Source: Acidobacteriota bacterium (GTDB taxonomy: Bacteria; Acidobacteriota; Terriglobia; Acidiferrales; UBA7541). Taken from it: a stretch of 59,996 nt of DNA. Each line of letters starts with the position of its first letter. The first letter of the stretch is position 1. The translations under genes were made by a program, and so were the position numbers. Positions 16,791 to 25,603 of this stretch are shown piece after piece. The notes under the pieces were generated by a model. That model saw nothing but the letters and a program-made list of their open reading frames with translations, was not told the origin of the DNA and searched no databases. The stretch is from positions 1 through 59,996 of the forward strand of contig JABCZK010000027.1 of NCBI GenBank assembly GCA_013289695.1. Direction: 5' to 3'.

Positions 16791-19094
16791 ATGAAATTCT
16801 TCGGCCCTGCAATGCGCGCAATCGCAGTTCTATTCGTCTTCTCGGTCGGGTTATGCTCCGCGCCGGCTGCCTTCCCGCAGCATGCCTCGCAAGGCCAGAT
16901 GCACGCGCCGGCTTCCAATCACGCGGCGAAGCCCGCTGCTGCTTCCGACTTCGTGCCGGCACTCTCCGCAGCCGCCACGAAACAGCTTGAGCAATTGACG
17001 CGCGCGCTGAAACAAAAAAATCCTGGCGTGGCCTACGCAAAACTCAGCGCCTTGGCGATACAGAAATCGCCGGGAGTATTGGGCTACCGCGCCGCGCTGG
17101 CTCTGGGATATTACGATTACGGCAAAGCGCATTACGCGCAGTCCGCGAAATGGCTTAAGATCGCGCAAAGCGACGCGCTCCTGCGCGACTACGCCCTGTA
17201 CTGGAGTTCGCAGACCAATCTCGCACTCAATCACAACGCGGAAGCTCTCGCCCAGCTGCAGGAATTTCGCAAAGACTATCCCGACTCTGTCATCACCGAT
17301 CAGGCGCTGCAATCTCTAGGCGTCGCCGCGCTCGCCGCCAACCAGCCCGCGGAAATTCTCGCGGCCCTCGACGGTTATCCCCAAACCGCGCAAAAGCCCG
17401 CGCTGCTGTTCTTGCGCGCCGAAGCCCGCGAACAATCCGCGCAGCCTCTGCTGGCCGCCGCCGACTACCAAACAATTTATTTGCATTTTCCCATGAGCGA
17501 TCAGGCCCGCGAAGCCGGCGAGAAACTATTGTTTTTACACAGCTCGCACGGCGACAAACTCGCCGCGATTCCCATCGAGCAACAGATTGACCACGCGAAT
17601 ACGCTTTTCGCAGCCCACCAGTGGAGCGATGCGCGCAACGAGTATGCGCGTTTGCTGCCGCAGGTGACGGGTTCGGACCGTGAACGCGCGGAAGTGCGCA
17701 TACTGGAATGTGGCGTTGCCCAGGGCGCCAGCATATCGGAGCTTTCCGCGCACACCATTACGAACCCCGACGTGGATGCCGAGCGCTATTACACCATCGC
17801 GAATTACTTTCGCGACCGGCCGTCGGAAACGCAGATGATCGCCGCGGTGGAATCGGCGGTGGCGCGCGCTCCGGACAGCCGCTGGTCCGAATTCGCACTG
17901 TTCCTCGCGGGAAATTATTATTGGGTGCAGCTCGATCGCGATCGCGCCGCCGCCTACTACAAACGACTCTCCGACAATTTCCCAAATGCTGCCGACGCGC
18001 TCGCGGCCCAGTGGCGCCTCACGTGGGCAGCCATTCTGAAACGCCAGCCCGAGGCATCCGCGGATCTTGCCGAGCATCTGCGCCGCTTTGCCGGCTCGCA
18101 ATTCTCGCCAGACGCACTGTACTGGCTCGGCCGCTTATCCGAGGAAGCAAGGAACTCCGCACTCGCGCGCGCTTACTACGCCAAGTTGATGGAGCGCTTT
18201 CCGCAAAATTATTTTGCGGCCACTGCCGGAAAGCGCCTGCGTGCGCTCGGTCCCGGCGCGGCAGCCGATGCGGACGTACTCGCAGCGATTCCGCCCGTGC
18301 CACCCGCACTACCGCTGGGTGCCAGCATTCCCGCAGCCGCCGCAAACCGCCAAATGCGCGCCGACGCGCTGCGCTCGATCAGCTTCGATGCTTCGGCCGA
18401 ACTCGAATTGCGTGCGGCCTTCGCTGCAACCGGCGAGCCGCGGCTTTTGCTGGAAGCTGCTCAGGAAGCAGTGAACGCCGGACACATGGGCTCGGCGATC
18501 GCCACCGTGCGCCAGATTTATCCGCAGCTCGAATGGCGACCGTTCGCGCAAGTTCCGCGCGAAGTCTGGCTCACCGCCTACGCCATGCCTTTTGAATCTT
18601 CCATCGTGGCGCGCTCCACGACTGCCGGGGTTGACCCCATGCTCACCGCCGGACTGATTCGTCAGGAGTCGGCCTACGATCCTGAAGCTCATTCACACGC
18701 CAACGCCATCGGGCTGATGCAGCTCTTGCCAAAAACGGCGCAACGCTTCGCGAAGCAAGCCAAGGTTCGCTATTCCACGCCCATGCTCTTCGAGCCGGAT
18801 TACAATATTCATATCGGCACAATTTATTTCGCTGGCCTACAGCGCAATTTCGGCAGCGTGGAATCCGCGCTCGCTGCTTACAATGCGGGGGAAGATCGCG
18901 TGGCGTTCTGGACCACCGGGCAGACGTATCGCGAGCCGGCCGAGTTTGTGGATTCCATCCCTTTCACCGAAACGCGCGAGTACGTGGAAATCGTTACGCG
19001 CAACGCGGATATTTATCGTAAGTTATACGGGACGCAACCCGTGCGAGGCGCGAAGAATGAATCCCGCAAAGCCGCAAGCAGCCCCGGCCACTAG
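16791..19094 (+). CDS. slt: Exported lytic murein transglycosylase with TPR-like helical domain
   Basis: This is a 767-residue Slt70-like protein. The ATG at 16791 gives a clean signal peptide (MKFFGPAMRAIAVLFVFSVG, cleavage near residue 30). Residues about 50-590 form a long TPR/superhelical domain. The catalytic SLT domain is at about 590-740: GLIRQESAYDPEAHS contains the catalytic Glu, followed by NAIGLMQLLPKTAQ and ALAAYNAGEDRV. It cleaves peptidoglycan glycan strands forming 1,6-anhydro-MurNAc in the periplasm. Its 3' end overlaps the aminotransferase start by 38 nt. Confidence 0.93.
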   Translation: MKFFGPAMRAIAVLFVFSVGLCSAPAAFPQHASQGQMHAPASNHAAKPAAASDFVPALSAAATKQLEQLTRALKQKNPGVAYAKLSALAIQKSPGVLGYRAALALGYYDYGKAHYAQSAKWLKIAQSDALLRDYALYWSSQTNLALNHNAEALAQLQEFRKDYPDSVITDQALQSLGVAALAANQPAEILAALDGYPQTAQKPALLFLRAEAREQSAQPLLAAADYQTIYLHFPMSDQAREAGEKLLFLHSSHGDKLAAIPIEQQIDHANTLFAAHQWSDARNEYARLLPQVTGSDRERAEVRILECGVAQGASISELSAHTITNPDVDAERYYTIANYFRDRPSETQMIAAVESAVARAPDSRWSEFALFLAGNYYWVQLDRDRAAAYYKRLSDNFPNAADALAAQWRLTWAAILKRQPEASADLAEHLRRFAGSQFSPDALYWLGRLSEEARNSALARAYYAKLMERFPQNYFAATAGKRLRALGPGAAADADVLAAIPPVPPALPLGASIPAAAANRQMRADALRSISFDASAELELRAAFAATGEPRLLLEAAQEAVNAGHMGSAIATVRQIYPQLEWRPFAQVPREVWLTAYAMPFESSIVARSTTAGVDPMLTAGLIRQESAYDPEAHSHANAIGLMQLLPKTAQRFAKQAKVRYSTPMLFEPDYNIHIGTIYFAGLQRNFGSVESALAAYNAGEDRVAFWTTGQTYREPAEFVDSIPFTETREYVEIVTRNADIYRKLYGTQPVRGAKNESRKAASSPGH

Positions 19095-20256
19095 CCCTCA
19101 GCTTTCCTGGAAGGCCGCGCAGTTCACTGAATCCGTGATTCGGGAAATGACGCGGCTGGCGCTGCAATATAAAGCTGTGAACCTCTCGCAGGGTTTTCCC
19201 GATTTTCCCGCGCCGGCGCTCATTAAAAGCGCGGCGCAGGACGCGATTGCCGCGGACATCAATCAATACGCCATCACCTGGGGAGCGAAATCGTTGCGCA
19301 ACTCCATCGCCGAAAAATTCTCGCGCGCGAGCGGCATGGCCATCGACCCCGAGCGCGAAATCACGGTGTGCTGCGGCTCTACTGAGGCGATGATTTCCGC
19401 GATGCTGGCCGTGATTAATCCTAGAGATGAGGTGGTGGTGTTGGAGCCTTTCTACGAAAATTATGGGCCCGATGCGATTCTTTCAGGCGCCATCCCGCGC
19501 TTCGTCAAGCTGCATCCGCCCGATTGGACTTTTGATCCGGCGGAACTCGCGTCCGCGTTTGGACCCAAGACTAGGGCGATCATTCTCAACACGCCCAACA
19601 ATCCCACCGGCAAAGTTTTCGCGCGCGCCGAGCTCGAGCAAATTCGCGATTTGTGCCTGCGCTGGAACGCTTACGCCATTACCGACGAGATCTACGAGCA
19701 CATGCTGTACGACGGCGCGCAGCACATTTCCATGGCCACGCTAGAGGGAATGCGCGACCATACGATCACCATCAACGCGCTCTCGAAAACTTACAGCGTT
19801 ACTGGCTGGCGTGTCGGTTGGGTGATTGCTTCGGCGGAAGCGAGCGCCGCCATTCGCAAGGTGCATGATTTTCTTACGGTTGGAGCGGCGGCGCCCTTGC
19901 AGGAGGCTGGAGCTGTCGCGCTGAAGTTTCCGGCCGAGTATTATACGACACTGGCCAGCGAATATGCGCAACGCCGCGACAGGCTGCTTGGCATTCTCAC
20001 CAGCGCCGGTTTCAAGTGCTTCAAACCGCGCGGCGCGTATTACATCATGACCGATATTTCCGCGTTCGGTTTCCGCGACGATGTAGCGTTCGCGAAATAT
20101 CTGGTCACCGAGATCGGCGTCGCCGCCGTCCCGGGCTCCAGCTTTTATCGCGACCCGGCCGACGGCCGCACGCATCTCCGCTTCACATTCTGCAAAACCG
20201 AAAAGACATTCCAAGCTGCCGCCGAGCGCCTGGCCAAACTCAAAAAGAGCGCCTGA
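19057..20256 (+). CDS. Class I/II PLP-dependent aminotransferase
   Basis: This is a 399-residue fold-type I aminotransferase. The ATG at 19057 is chosen because the family N-terminus begins shortly after; the open frame extends upstream only through the overlapping transglycosylase gene. Key positions: NLSQGFPDF (42-50), TPNNPTG (179-185), ITDEIYEHM (208-216), PLP lysine K244 in NALSKTYSVTGWRVGW, and the C-terminal Arg in HLRFTF. The closest style is the methionine/kynurenine/aspartate aminotransferase group (YbdL-like); the amino donor cannot be fixed from sequence. Confidence 0.92.
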   Translation: MNPAKPQAAPATSPQLSWKAAQFTESVIREMTRLALQYKAVNLSQGFPDFPAPALIKSAAQDAIAADINQYAITWGAKSLRNSIAEKFSRASGMAIDPEREITVCCGSTEAMISAMLAVINPRDEVVVLEPFYENYGPDAILSGAIPRFVKLHPPDWTFDPAELASAFGPKTRAIILNTPNNPTGKVFARAELEQIRDLCLRWNAYAITDEIYEHMLYDGAQHISMATLEGMRDHTITINALSKTYSVTGWRVGWVIASAEASAAIRKVHDFLTVGAAAPLQEAGAVALKFPAEYYTTLASEYAQRRDRLLGILTSAGFKCFKPRGAYYIMTDISAFGFRDDVAFAKYLVTEIGVAAVPGSSFYRDPADGRTHLRFTFCKTEKTFQAAAERLAKLKKSA

Positions 20257-20668
20257 GCATTTTACGGAAAATGGTGCGAGGCCTAGGTAGCGGGGGGCCC
20301 GCAAAGCGGGACCGCCATCGGGGCTTGCCGCCTCACAAATGGCGGACTGAAGTGCGCCGCTACAAAGTCAAAGGCAACGTCAAAGGCGCCCAGCTAAAGC
20401 TGGCCGCTACCCTTCGATTCGGCACTGCCGAATCTCAGGGTGCATCGCCCTCTGGGGCGATTCACCAAGTCAAAACCTGAGCCCGTGCGCATTTTTTCGC
20501 AAACTTTGGGGGCAGACTTCAGGTGCAGCCGCAGATGTTGCTCATGCAGTTGGTGTTTCGCGCAGCATTCTATGTGCCTCTGTGGCAGATTTAGCTTTCT
20601 TGGCCGCGCAAAAAATCCCGCACCCAGACCTGTGCTAGAATCCGCCAGTTCATTCAGGAGGCCCACGC
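20257..20668. repeat. Intergenic cluster of hairpin repeats
   Basis: This stretch holds several short palindromes of the dispersed family seen elsewhere in the window: GCCCGCAAAGCGGG, CCAGCTAAAGCTGG and CCCTCTGGGGCGATTC, with the link phrase CTACAAAGTCAAAGGCAACG. It is non-coding. The right end has TAGAAT near 20636 and AGGAGG at 20656-20661 for the next gene. Confidence 0.6.
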
Positions 20669-21061
20669 ATGGCCGTGGAATTCGTCTTGATCCCGCCGGG
20701 CACGCGGCTGACCGCGAACGGCGAAGGCCAGTCGTTTGAAATCTCCGCAAGCCAGACCCGCACGTTTCTCTGTTCCATGGAAATTACCGATCAGATGGAG
20801 CAGGAATCCGTGGACATTTCCGTGTGGGGATCGGTCGACGGCCAGGACTTCGGAAAAATGCCGCTGCTGAAGATGCCGCAGCGTTTTTATCGCGGCGAGA
20901 CGCGCCAGGTGCTGGATCTTTCGCTCAAGCCCGAAATTCGTTTCATTCGCGCAAAATACGATCTAACCCGCTGGGGCCGCGTCGCGCCGCATCCCATGTT
21001 CGTTCTTGGTTTTCGCGCGATTGAAATCCCTGCGTTCGTCGCGCAAGCCGCCGCGCGCTGA
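20669..21061 (+). CDS. Conserved-looking hypothetical beta-rich protein
   Basis: This 130-residue protein starts at ATG, 7 nt after AGGAGG. It is predicted beta-rich with alternating strands (AVEFVLIPPGTRLT, QESVDISVWGSVDGQDFG, YRGETRQVLDLSLKPEIRFIRAKYDLTRWG). There is no signal peptide, cysteine pair or catalytic motif. The pattern suggests a small jelly-roll or Ig-like domain. It stands alone, convergent with the TPR gene. I do not recognise the family. Confidence 0.75.
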   Translation: MAVEFVLIPPGTRLTANGEGQSFEISASQTRTFLCSMEITDQMEQESVDISVWGSVDGQDFGKMPLLKMPQRFYRGETRQVLDLSLKPEIRFIRAKYDLTRWGRVAPHPMFVLGFRAIEIPAFVAQAAAR

Positions 21062-21109
21062 ATTGCCCGTCGACATTTGTTGCGAACGCTGTCAGTCGGG
21101 CGCGCGCCA

Positions 21110-22153
21110 TCAGGGAGTTTTTTGCGCGGCAGGTGTCGCTTTCGCCGTATCCACTTTCTGCGCCACTTGCTCGCGCAGCTGTTTCGCGCGAATTCCTGCT
21201 GCGCTGTCCGGATCGAGCTTGATGTAAGCGTCAATGTCCGCGAGCAGCGCGGGATAATCCTTTTGCCGCAGATGAATGTTCGAGAGCAGCCGGTACACGA
21301 TCGCGGCGCTCGGCGCGAGAGACTTTGCCTGGCTCGCGGACTTAAGCGCTTCCGGAAGTTTATCTTCGTTCACCAACGCGCGGCCCAATTCGTACTGTCC
21401 TAGCCAATAATCGGGATTCAATTCCACTCCCCGCCGAACTGTTTTCTCCCCCTGCGCGAAGTCCCGCCGGTCCAGCAGCATTGTTCCCAGCCCTACATCC
21501 GCTTCGCAGTATTTATCGCCACTCAGCTCGATGGATTTGCGAAAACTGGCTTCGGCTTCGTCGCGCTTCCCCAGCGAAAGATGGGCCATCCCCACTTGAT
21601 AGTAAGCCTCGTAGTATCCCGGCGCGGCCGTTACGGCGGACTGAAAATCTTCCAGCGCGCCCTGCGCGTTCTTCTCCGTGTACAGTTTCTTTTTGCCCGC
21701 ACTCACCAGCTCGCGCGCCTTTTCCGGCATGGAAAGTTCGTGCGCGGAAACGGAACTCGCTCCCGCCGTCTTTTTTTCGCCGGCGAGCGATCGTAGCCGG
21801 ATGACTACGCCCTTTTCTGGCGTGAAGGACAGATTCACGGAGGTGGTCACGCGCTCGTAGCCCTGTACGTCAACCGCCAGCGCATAGGTGCCGCCACCCA
21901 AGCGCCGGAATTCGAACCAGCCGGAATCGGTGGTTTCTTCCGTTTGCCGCGACTCGCCCTCGGAGCCTTGCAATTGCACCATGACATGCGCGGCCGGCTG
22001 GTTTCCGTCGTCATAGTAAACATTACCGTTAATCGTGAAGTGGTTGTCGTCCGGGCGGCCTGCACCCATTTGCCAGGCGTCGGAACGAGGGGGGAACAGC
22101 AGACAGGTAGCGAACAAAAACGGTACGATGGGGCCGATGTGAAGCCGGCTCAT
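21110..22153 (-). CDS. Secreted CarboxypepD-regulatory-like/TPR protein
   Basis: This is a 347-residue exported protein from the ATG at 22153 (signal peptide MSRLHIGPIVPFLFATCLLF, cleavage near residue 26). An open frame continues 36 codons upstream, but those residues form a second hydrophobic stretch without a ribosome site. Residues about 38-125 are a carboxypeptidase regulatory-like beta sandwich (ITVxGNVYYDDGNQPAAHVMVQL style, YALAVDVQGYERVTTSV). Residues about 150-320 hold four TPRs (YYQVGMAHLSLGKRDEAEASF). The likely role is a periplasmic scaffold. Confidence 0.85.
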   Translation of the reverse strand: MSRLHIGPIVPFLFATCLLFPPRSDAWQMGAGRPDDNHFTINGNVYYDDGNQPAAHVMVQLQGSEGESRQTEETTDSGWFEFRRLGGGTYALAVDVQGYERVTTSVNLSFTPEKGVVIRLRSLAGEKKTAGASSVSAHELSMPEKARELVSAGKKKLYTEKNAQGALEDFQSAVTAAPGYYEAYYQVGMAHLSLGKRDEAEASFRKSIELSGDKYCEADVGLGTMLLDRRDFAQGEKTVRRGVELNPDYWLGQYELGRALVNEDKLPEALKSASQAKSLAPSAAIVYRLLSNIHLRQKDYPALLADIDAYIKLDPDSAAGIRAKQLREQVAQKVDTAKATPAAQKTP

Positions 22154-22264
22154 GGGGCACCCCCGGCTAACTTGATGGGAGTATAGCACCACGAAGCACG
22201 CCAGGAAAATCCAGTTAAATTTCCACTGCTTGCTCATGGAAACTTTGACCGGGCGAGCCAACTT

Positions 22265-23662
22265 CTACGTATTTAGATCGAAGCTCTGCAAGTAGGCCGG
22301 CACCACCACCGGCCAGTGAAAGCGGCTGGCGATGCCGGCGCGCAGTCCTTCGAGGCCGCTCGGTTCGCCGTGCACCAGGAATGTTTGGCGCGGCGGCGCG
22401 GTAAATCCCGAAAGCCAGCGCAGCAGTTCGCTTCTTCCGGCGTGCGCGGAAAGTTGATCCAGCACCACGATCTCGGCGCGCACCGGCACTTCCTGGCCGT
22501 GGATGCGCACGAACTGCGCGCCATCCTGCAGCGCGCGGCCAAGCGTCGCGGCTGCCTGATAACCAACCAGCAGCACGGCACTGCGCGAATCCGGCAGCCG
22601 TTTGGCCAGGTGATGCAGGACGCGTCCGCCGGTGGCCATGCCGCTGGCGGAAATAATGATGCACGGCGACGTGACGTCGTTGATCTTCTTGGAATCTTCC
22701 ACGGCGCGTGTCATGTGCACTTCGTGAAGATTCAGGGGGTCGCGATCGCCCTGCTGTTCGAACTTCGTGAAATCCAGATCGTGATCTTCGTGATGCCGCG
22801 CGTAAATATCCGTCACACTGATGGCCATCGGGCTGTCGACGTACACCGGCAGCTTCGGAATCCGTTGCGCAGCGTCCAGCTCGCGCAGGTAATACATCAG
22901 TGTTTGGGTGCGCCCCACGGCAAAAGAGGGAATCACCACCATGCCGCCGCGCTTGGCGACGCGGTTGATCACGTCCGCTAACTCATCCGCCACCGAAGCG
23001 GTGCCATGTTCGCGATCGCCGTACGTGGACTCGCACAGCAGGAAATCCGCGCGCGTCGGCGGCTCCGGATCCTTCAGTATCACCTGATCGTAGCGGCCGA
23101 TATCGCCAGAGAAAACCACCAGCGTCTTCTTGCTGTTTTCGGTGACGGTCAATTCCAGCCAGGTCGAGCCCAGAATGTGTCCGGCATCGTGCGTGCGCAC
23201 GGAAAATTCCGGGCCGATCGTGAATACATCCTCGCGCGGAATTTCCTGGAATCGCGCGAGGGCCTGCTGCGCTTGCGCCACGGTGTAAAGCGGCAGCGGT
23301 TGTTGGTGGCTGCTGTATCCTTTGCGCGCCGAGAATTGCGCGTCTTCTTCTTGCAGGTGCGCGGAATCCGGCAGCAGCAAGTTGCACAACTCGTGGGTCG
23401 CGGCATCGGCATACACCGGCCCGCGATAGCCGGCCGCCACCAGACGCGGCAGGTAACCCGTGTGATCGATGTGCGCGTGAGTGAGCAGGACCCAATCGAT
23501 CGTCGCGGGATCCACCGTGAGCTGATTCCAATTCCTCTGTTGTAGTTCCTTCGATCCTTGGAACAGCCCGCAATCCACCAGCAATCGTTTGCCGCCTGCT
23601 TCGATCAGATACTTCGAACCTGTGACCGTTCCGGCCGCACCCAGAAATGTTATTTTCGTCAT
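22265..23662 (-). CDS. Beta-CASP metallo-beta-lactamase-fold RNase
   Basis: This is a 465-residue protein of the bacterial CPSF/YSH1-like group. Metal ligands: H62-x-H64-x-D66-H67 (THAHIDHTG), His in DAGHILGS, Asp in SGDIGR. Beta-CASP motifs include ESTYGDREH, SGMATGGRVLHHL and the C-terminal LSAHAG. It should cleave RNA endo- or exonucleolytically in the cytoplasm. A TAGAAT -10-like hexamer (23672-23677) ends 9 nt before the ATG and no Shine-Dalgarno is visible, so the message may be leaderless. Confidence 0.92.
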   Translation of the reverse strand: MTKITFLGAAGTVTGSKYLIEAGGKRLLVDCGLFQGSKELQQRNWNQLTVDPATIDWVLLTHAHIDHTGYLPRLVAAGYRGPVYADAATHELCNLLLPDSAHLQEEDAQFSARKGYSSHQQPLPLYTVAQAQQALARFQEIPREDVFTIGPEFSVRTHDAGHILGSTWLELTVTENSKKTLVVFSGDIGRYDQVILKDPEPPTRADFLLCESTYGDREHGTASVADELADVINRVAKRGGMVVIPSFAVGRTQTLMYYLRELDAAQRIPKLPVYVDSPMAISVTDIYARHHEDHDLDFTKFEQQGDRDPLNLHEVHMTRAVEDSKKINDVTSPCIIISASGMATGGRVLHHLAKRLPDSRSAVLLVGYQAAATLGRALQDGAQFVRIHGQEVPVRAEIVVLDQLSAHAGRSELLRWLSGFTAPPRQTFLVHGEPSGLEGLRAGIASRFHWPVVVPAYLQSFDLNT

Positions 23663-23835
23663 GGCCCGAGCATTCTAGACGCATCGCCGCCGCGACGCCA
23701 TGTGCTTTGTGGCCGCCGCATTTTGTGGATTGTCTTTCCGCGATTTCTGCTTGACCCGCTGGCCATCCGCACGTAGTCTCGCCAATTCACGATCCGCGCA
23801 CAACGTCGGCGCAAACTTGTAGCAGGTAGGATGAT

Positions 23836-24459
23836 ATGAAATTCCTGACCGCATTTCTTGGCTGTTTGATTCTGGCCGCAGCTGTCGCCGCGCAGGATGC
23901 GCCGGCCGCACCCGTCGCGCAGGATTGGGCTTCGCAATCGCTCACGAAGCACGCGTGGGAATTAGGTGTTCTCGGTGGCGGCGGAACGGGTCTTGGTAAA
24001 TCCGATAACACGCAGTTTGCTTACGCCGGAGGGCGTGTCGGCTGGATCCTCACCGGCAACCATCTCCACGGCATACTGCGCGGAAATTTCGAATGGGCTG
24101 TGGACATCCTGCCTCTTTACGCCGTCCTTCCGCCTGCGAGCGCAGTTTATGGCGGCAGTTTTAAGCCCGTGATCTGGCAATGGAATTTCACCAGCTGGCA
24201 GAAGATGGCGCCGTATATCGCCATCGCCGGAGGCATCGTTTTCACCAAGAGCAATATTCCTCCCGGCGACACCTCGCAGGTGAATTTCACTCCGCAGTTC
24301 GTTGTGGGGACTCACCTGTTCGTGAAGCCCCGCCGCGCGCTTTTCCTCGAAGGCTCGTTCGGCCATCTCTCCAGCGCCAGCTTAGGCAATCACAACCCGG
24401 GGTACAACGGCACTTTCCTCTTCACCCTAGGCTACAGCTGGTTCAAAGGCGGTCGCTAA
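23836..24459 (+). CDS. PagL-like acyloxyacyl hydrolase (outer membrane)
   Basis: This is a 207-residue exported beta-barrel. The signal peptide ends AAAVAAQ. Alternating beta strands fill the body, and the C-terminus ends with an aromatic strand (FLFTLGYSWF) typical of outer membrane barrels. Near the end HLSSAS with NPGYNG matches the His-x-Ser active-site strand of lipid A 3-O-deacylase PagL. A second gene of the same type lies at 41447. The likely role is removal of acyl chains from lipid A; activity is inferred. Confidence 0.75.
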   Translation: MKFLTAFLGCLILAAAVAAQDAPAAPVAQDWASQSLTKHAWELGVLGGGGTGLGKSDNTQFAYAGGRVGWILTGNHLHGILRGNFEWAVDILPLYAVLPPASAVYGGSFKPVIWQWNFTSWQKMAPYIAIAGGIVFTKSNIPPGDTSQVNFTPQFVVGTHLFVKPRRALFLEGSFGHLSSASLGNHNPGYNGTFLFTLGYSWFKGGR

Positions 24460-24508
24460 GGACGCGCCGCGCAGCCGCGTTCAAATCGTGGAAGCGACTT
24501 TCAATATC

Positions 24509-24907
24509 CTAACCGCACCACACGATTGGCACCGTGTATCTTCGAAAGACGCTGTCCGCAGTCAGGACGACCATCTCCTCCGTTAGGGCCTGCGCGATTA
24601 GCAACCGATCAAACGGATCCGTGTGATGCTTTGGCAGGTCGTAGACGGCGAGCGCATGCTGATGAAGAATCGGGAGAGGGGTAATACCTTGTTCAGCCAA
24701 AACCCTGGGAATGAAACTCGGTGGCGGCCCCGGCAATGGAAGCTTTCCCGACGACGCTTTAATGCTGATTTCCCAGCTACTGGCGGCGGAGAGATAAAAG
24801 TCCTGTTTTCCGTCCGCCAGTAGGTCGCGGCCTAGCTGATTGATCTTGCCGACCGACCCGATGCTCCATAACCATATAGAGGTATCGAGCAGGTACTTCA
24901 TTTTCAC
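24509..24907 (-). CDS. PIN-domain toxin (VapC-like)
   Basis: This is a 132-residue PIN-domain ribonuclease. Acidic site residues are visible in YLLDTSIWLW (D8), SSWEISIK (Glu), HTDPFDRLLIAQA (two Asp) and LTADSVF (Asp). The helix WEISIKASSGKL is typical of toxins paired with Phd-type antitoxins. The start overlaps the antitoxin stop by 4 nt (ATGA). It is expected to cleave RNA when released. Confidence 0.93.
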   Translation of the reverse strand: MKMKYLLDTSIWLWSIGSVGKINQLGRDLLADGKQDFYLSAASSWEISIKASSGKLPLPGPPPSFIPRVLAEQGITPLPILHQHALAVYDLPKHHTDPFDRLLIAQALTEEMVVLTADSVFRRYTVPIVWCG

Positions 24908-25185
24908 TTCCGCCGTTTGCGCTTCTTTCTTGCGGAGCTATTGCGAGCTTCTTCTACTCCCAGAAATTGCGCGAGCAATTCGGGGGGCAGGGGATCGTTG
25001 AAGTCATCAGGAACCACGACGGAGCCCGCATACATGCCCAAGGGACGGGTGGTGTGCTCCGGCTGAATTCGGACCAATCGCGCAATAGGTTCGCCCGCAC
25101 GGGCGATGACAACCTCTTCGCCCTCCGCCACGCGCTGCAGCAGTCGCGACAAATGGGTTTTGGCCTGATGAATGTTTACTTCCAC
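24904..25185 (-). CDS. Phd/YefM-family antitoxin
   Basis: This is a 93-residue antitoxin. N-terminal DNA-binding Phd fold: VNIHQAKTHLSRLLQRVAEGEEVVIARAGEPIARLVRI. The C-terminal half, ending in a basic run KKRKRRK, should wrap the PIN toxin. The start is GTG at 25185; the nearby ATG is out of frame and stops at once. The -10 hexamer ends 7 nt before this GTG, so transcription should start at or next to the start codon. Two palindromes in the promoter fit autorepression. Confidence 0.92.
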   Translation of the reverse strand: MEVNIHQAKTHLSRLLQRVAEGEEVVIARAGEPIARLVRIQPEHTTRPLGMYAGSVVVPDDFNDPLPPELLAQFLGVEEARNSSARKKRKRRK

Positions 25186-25192
25186 ATCGCTG

Positions 25193-25222
25193 ATAGTAGA
25201 CTAAGTCTATGGACTAAGTCAA
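25193..25222 (-). promoter_or_regulatory. Toxin-antitoxin promoter with double operator
   Basis: TTGACT (25217-25222) and TACTAT (25193-25198) are separated by 18 nt. Two identical palindromes GACTAAGTC (25199-25207 and 25212-25220), 13 nt apart centre to centre, cover the spacer and -35: a natural site for the Phd-type antitoxin to repress. Confidence 0.7.
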
Positions 25223-25327
25223 TGGTACGACCGAGCGGCGTTCAACGGCGACCGTGCTTGGAGAAAACCGTGCTGCGAGCGCGTTTGACGCTACGCCGCA
25301 CGAGTGTTATAAGTTAATCAGCACCGT

Positions 25328-25403
25328 GGGGCCGTAGCGCAGTTGGGAGCGCGCATCGATGGCATCGATGAGGTCACGGGTTCGAACCCCGTCGGCTCCA
25401 CCA
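25328..25403 (+). tRNA. tRNA-Ala (GGC)
   Basis: This is a 76-nt tRNA. Acceptor stem GGGGCCG/CGGCTCC, D-arm GCGC/GCGC, anticodon stem CATCG/CGATG with loop ATGGCAT giving anticodon GGC, T-arm ACGGG-TTCGAAC-CCCGT, and encoded CCA. It reads alanine codon GCC. Confidence 0.97.
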
Positions 25404-25603
25404 AACTTCCACTCGTTAGTCTGTACCGCTCTGAAACGAAGCGATTTACGACTTTAAACTACGGCCGGCAATGGCAGTACCTTCGGCACATACCCCGCTC
25501 GGCATTTTCTGCTATGCTTGAAACGAATCAGGGCGTTCGGTGTCTAACTGTTCAGAAGGACACGCCCTGAAGCTCGGCGCTTCGGGAGGGTAAACAGAAC
25601 GGC

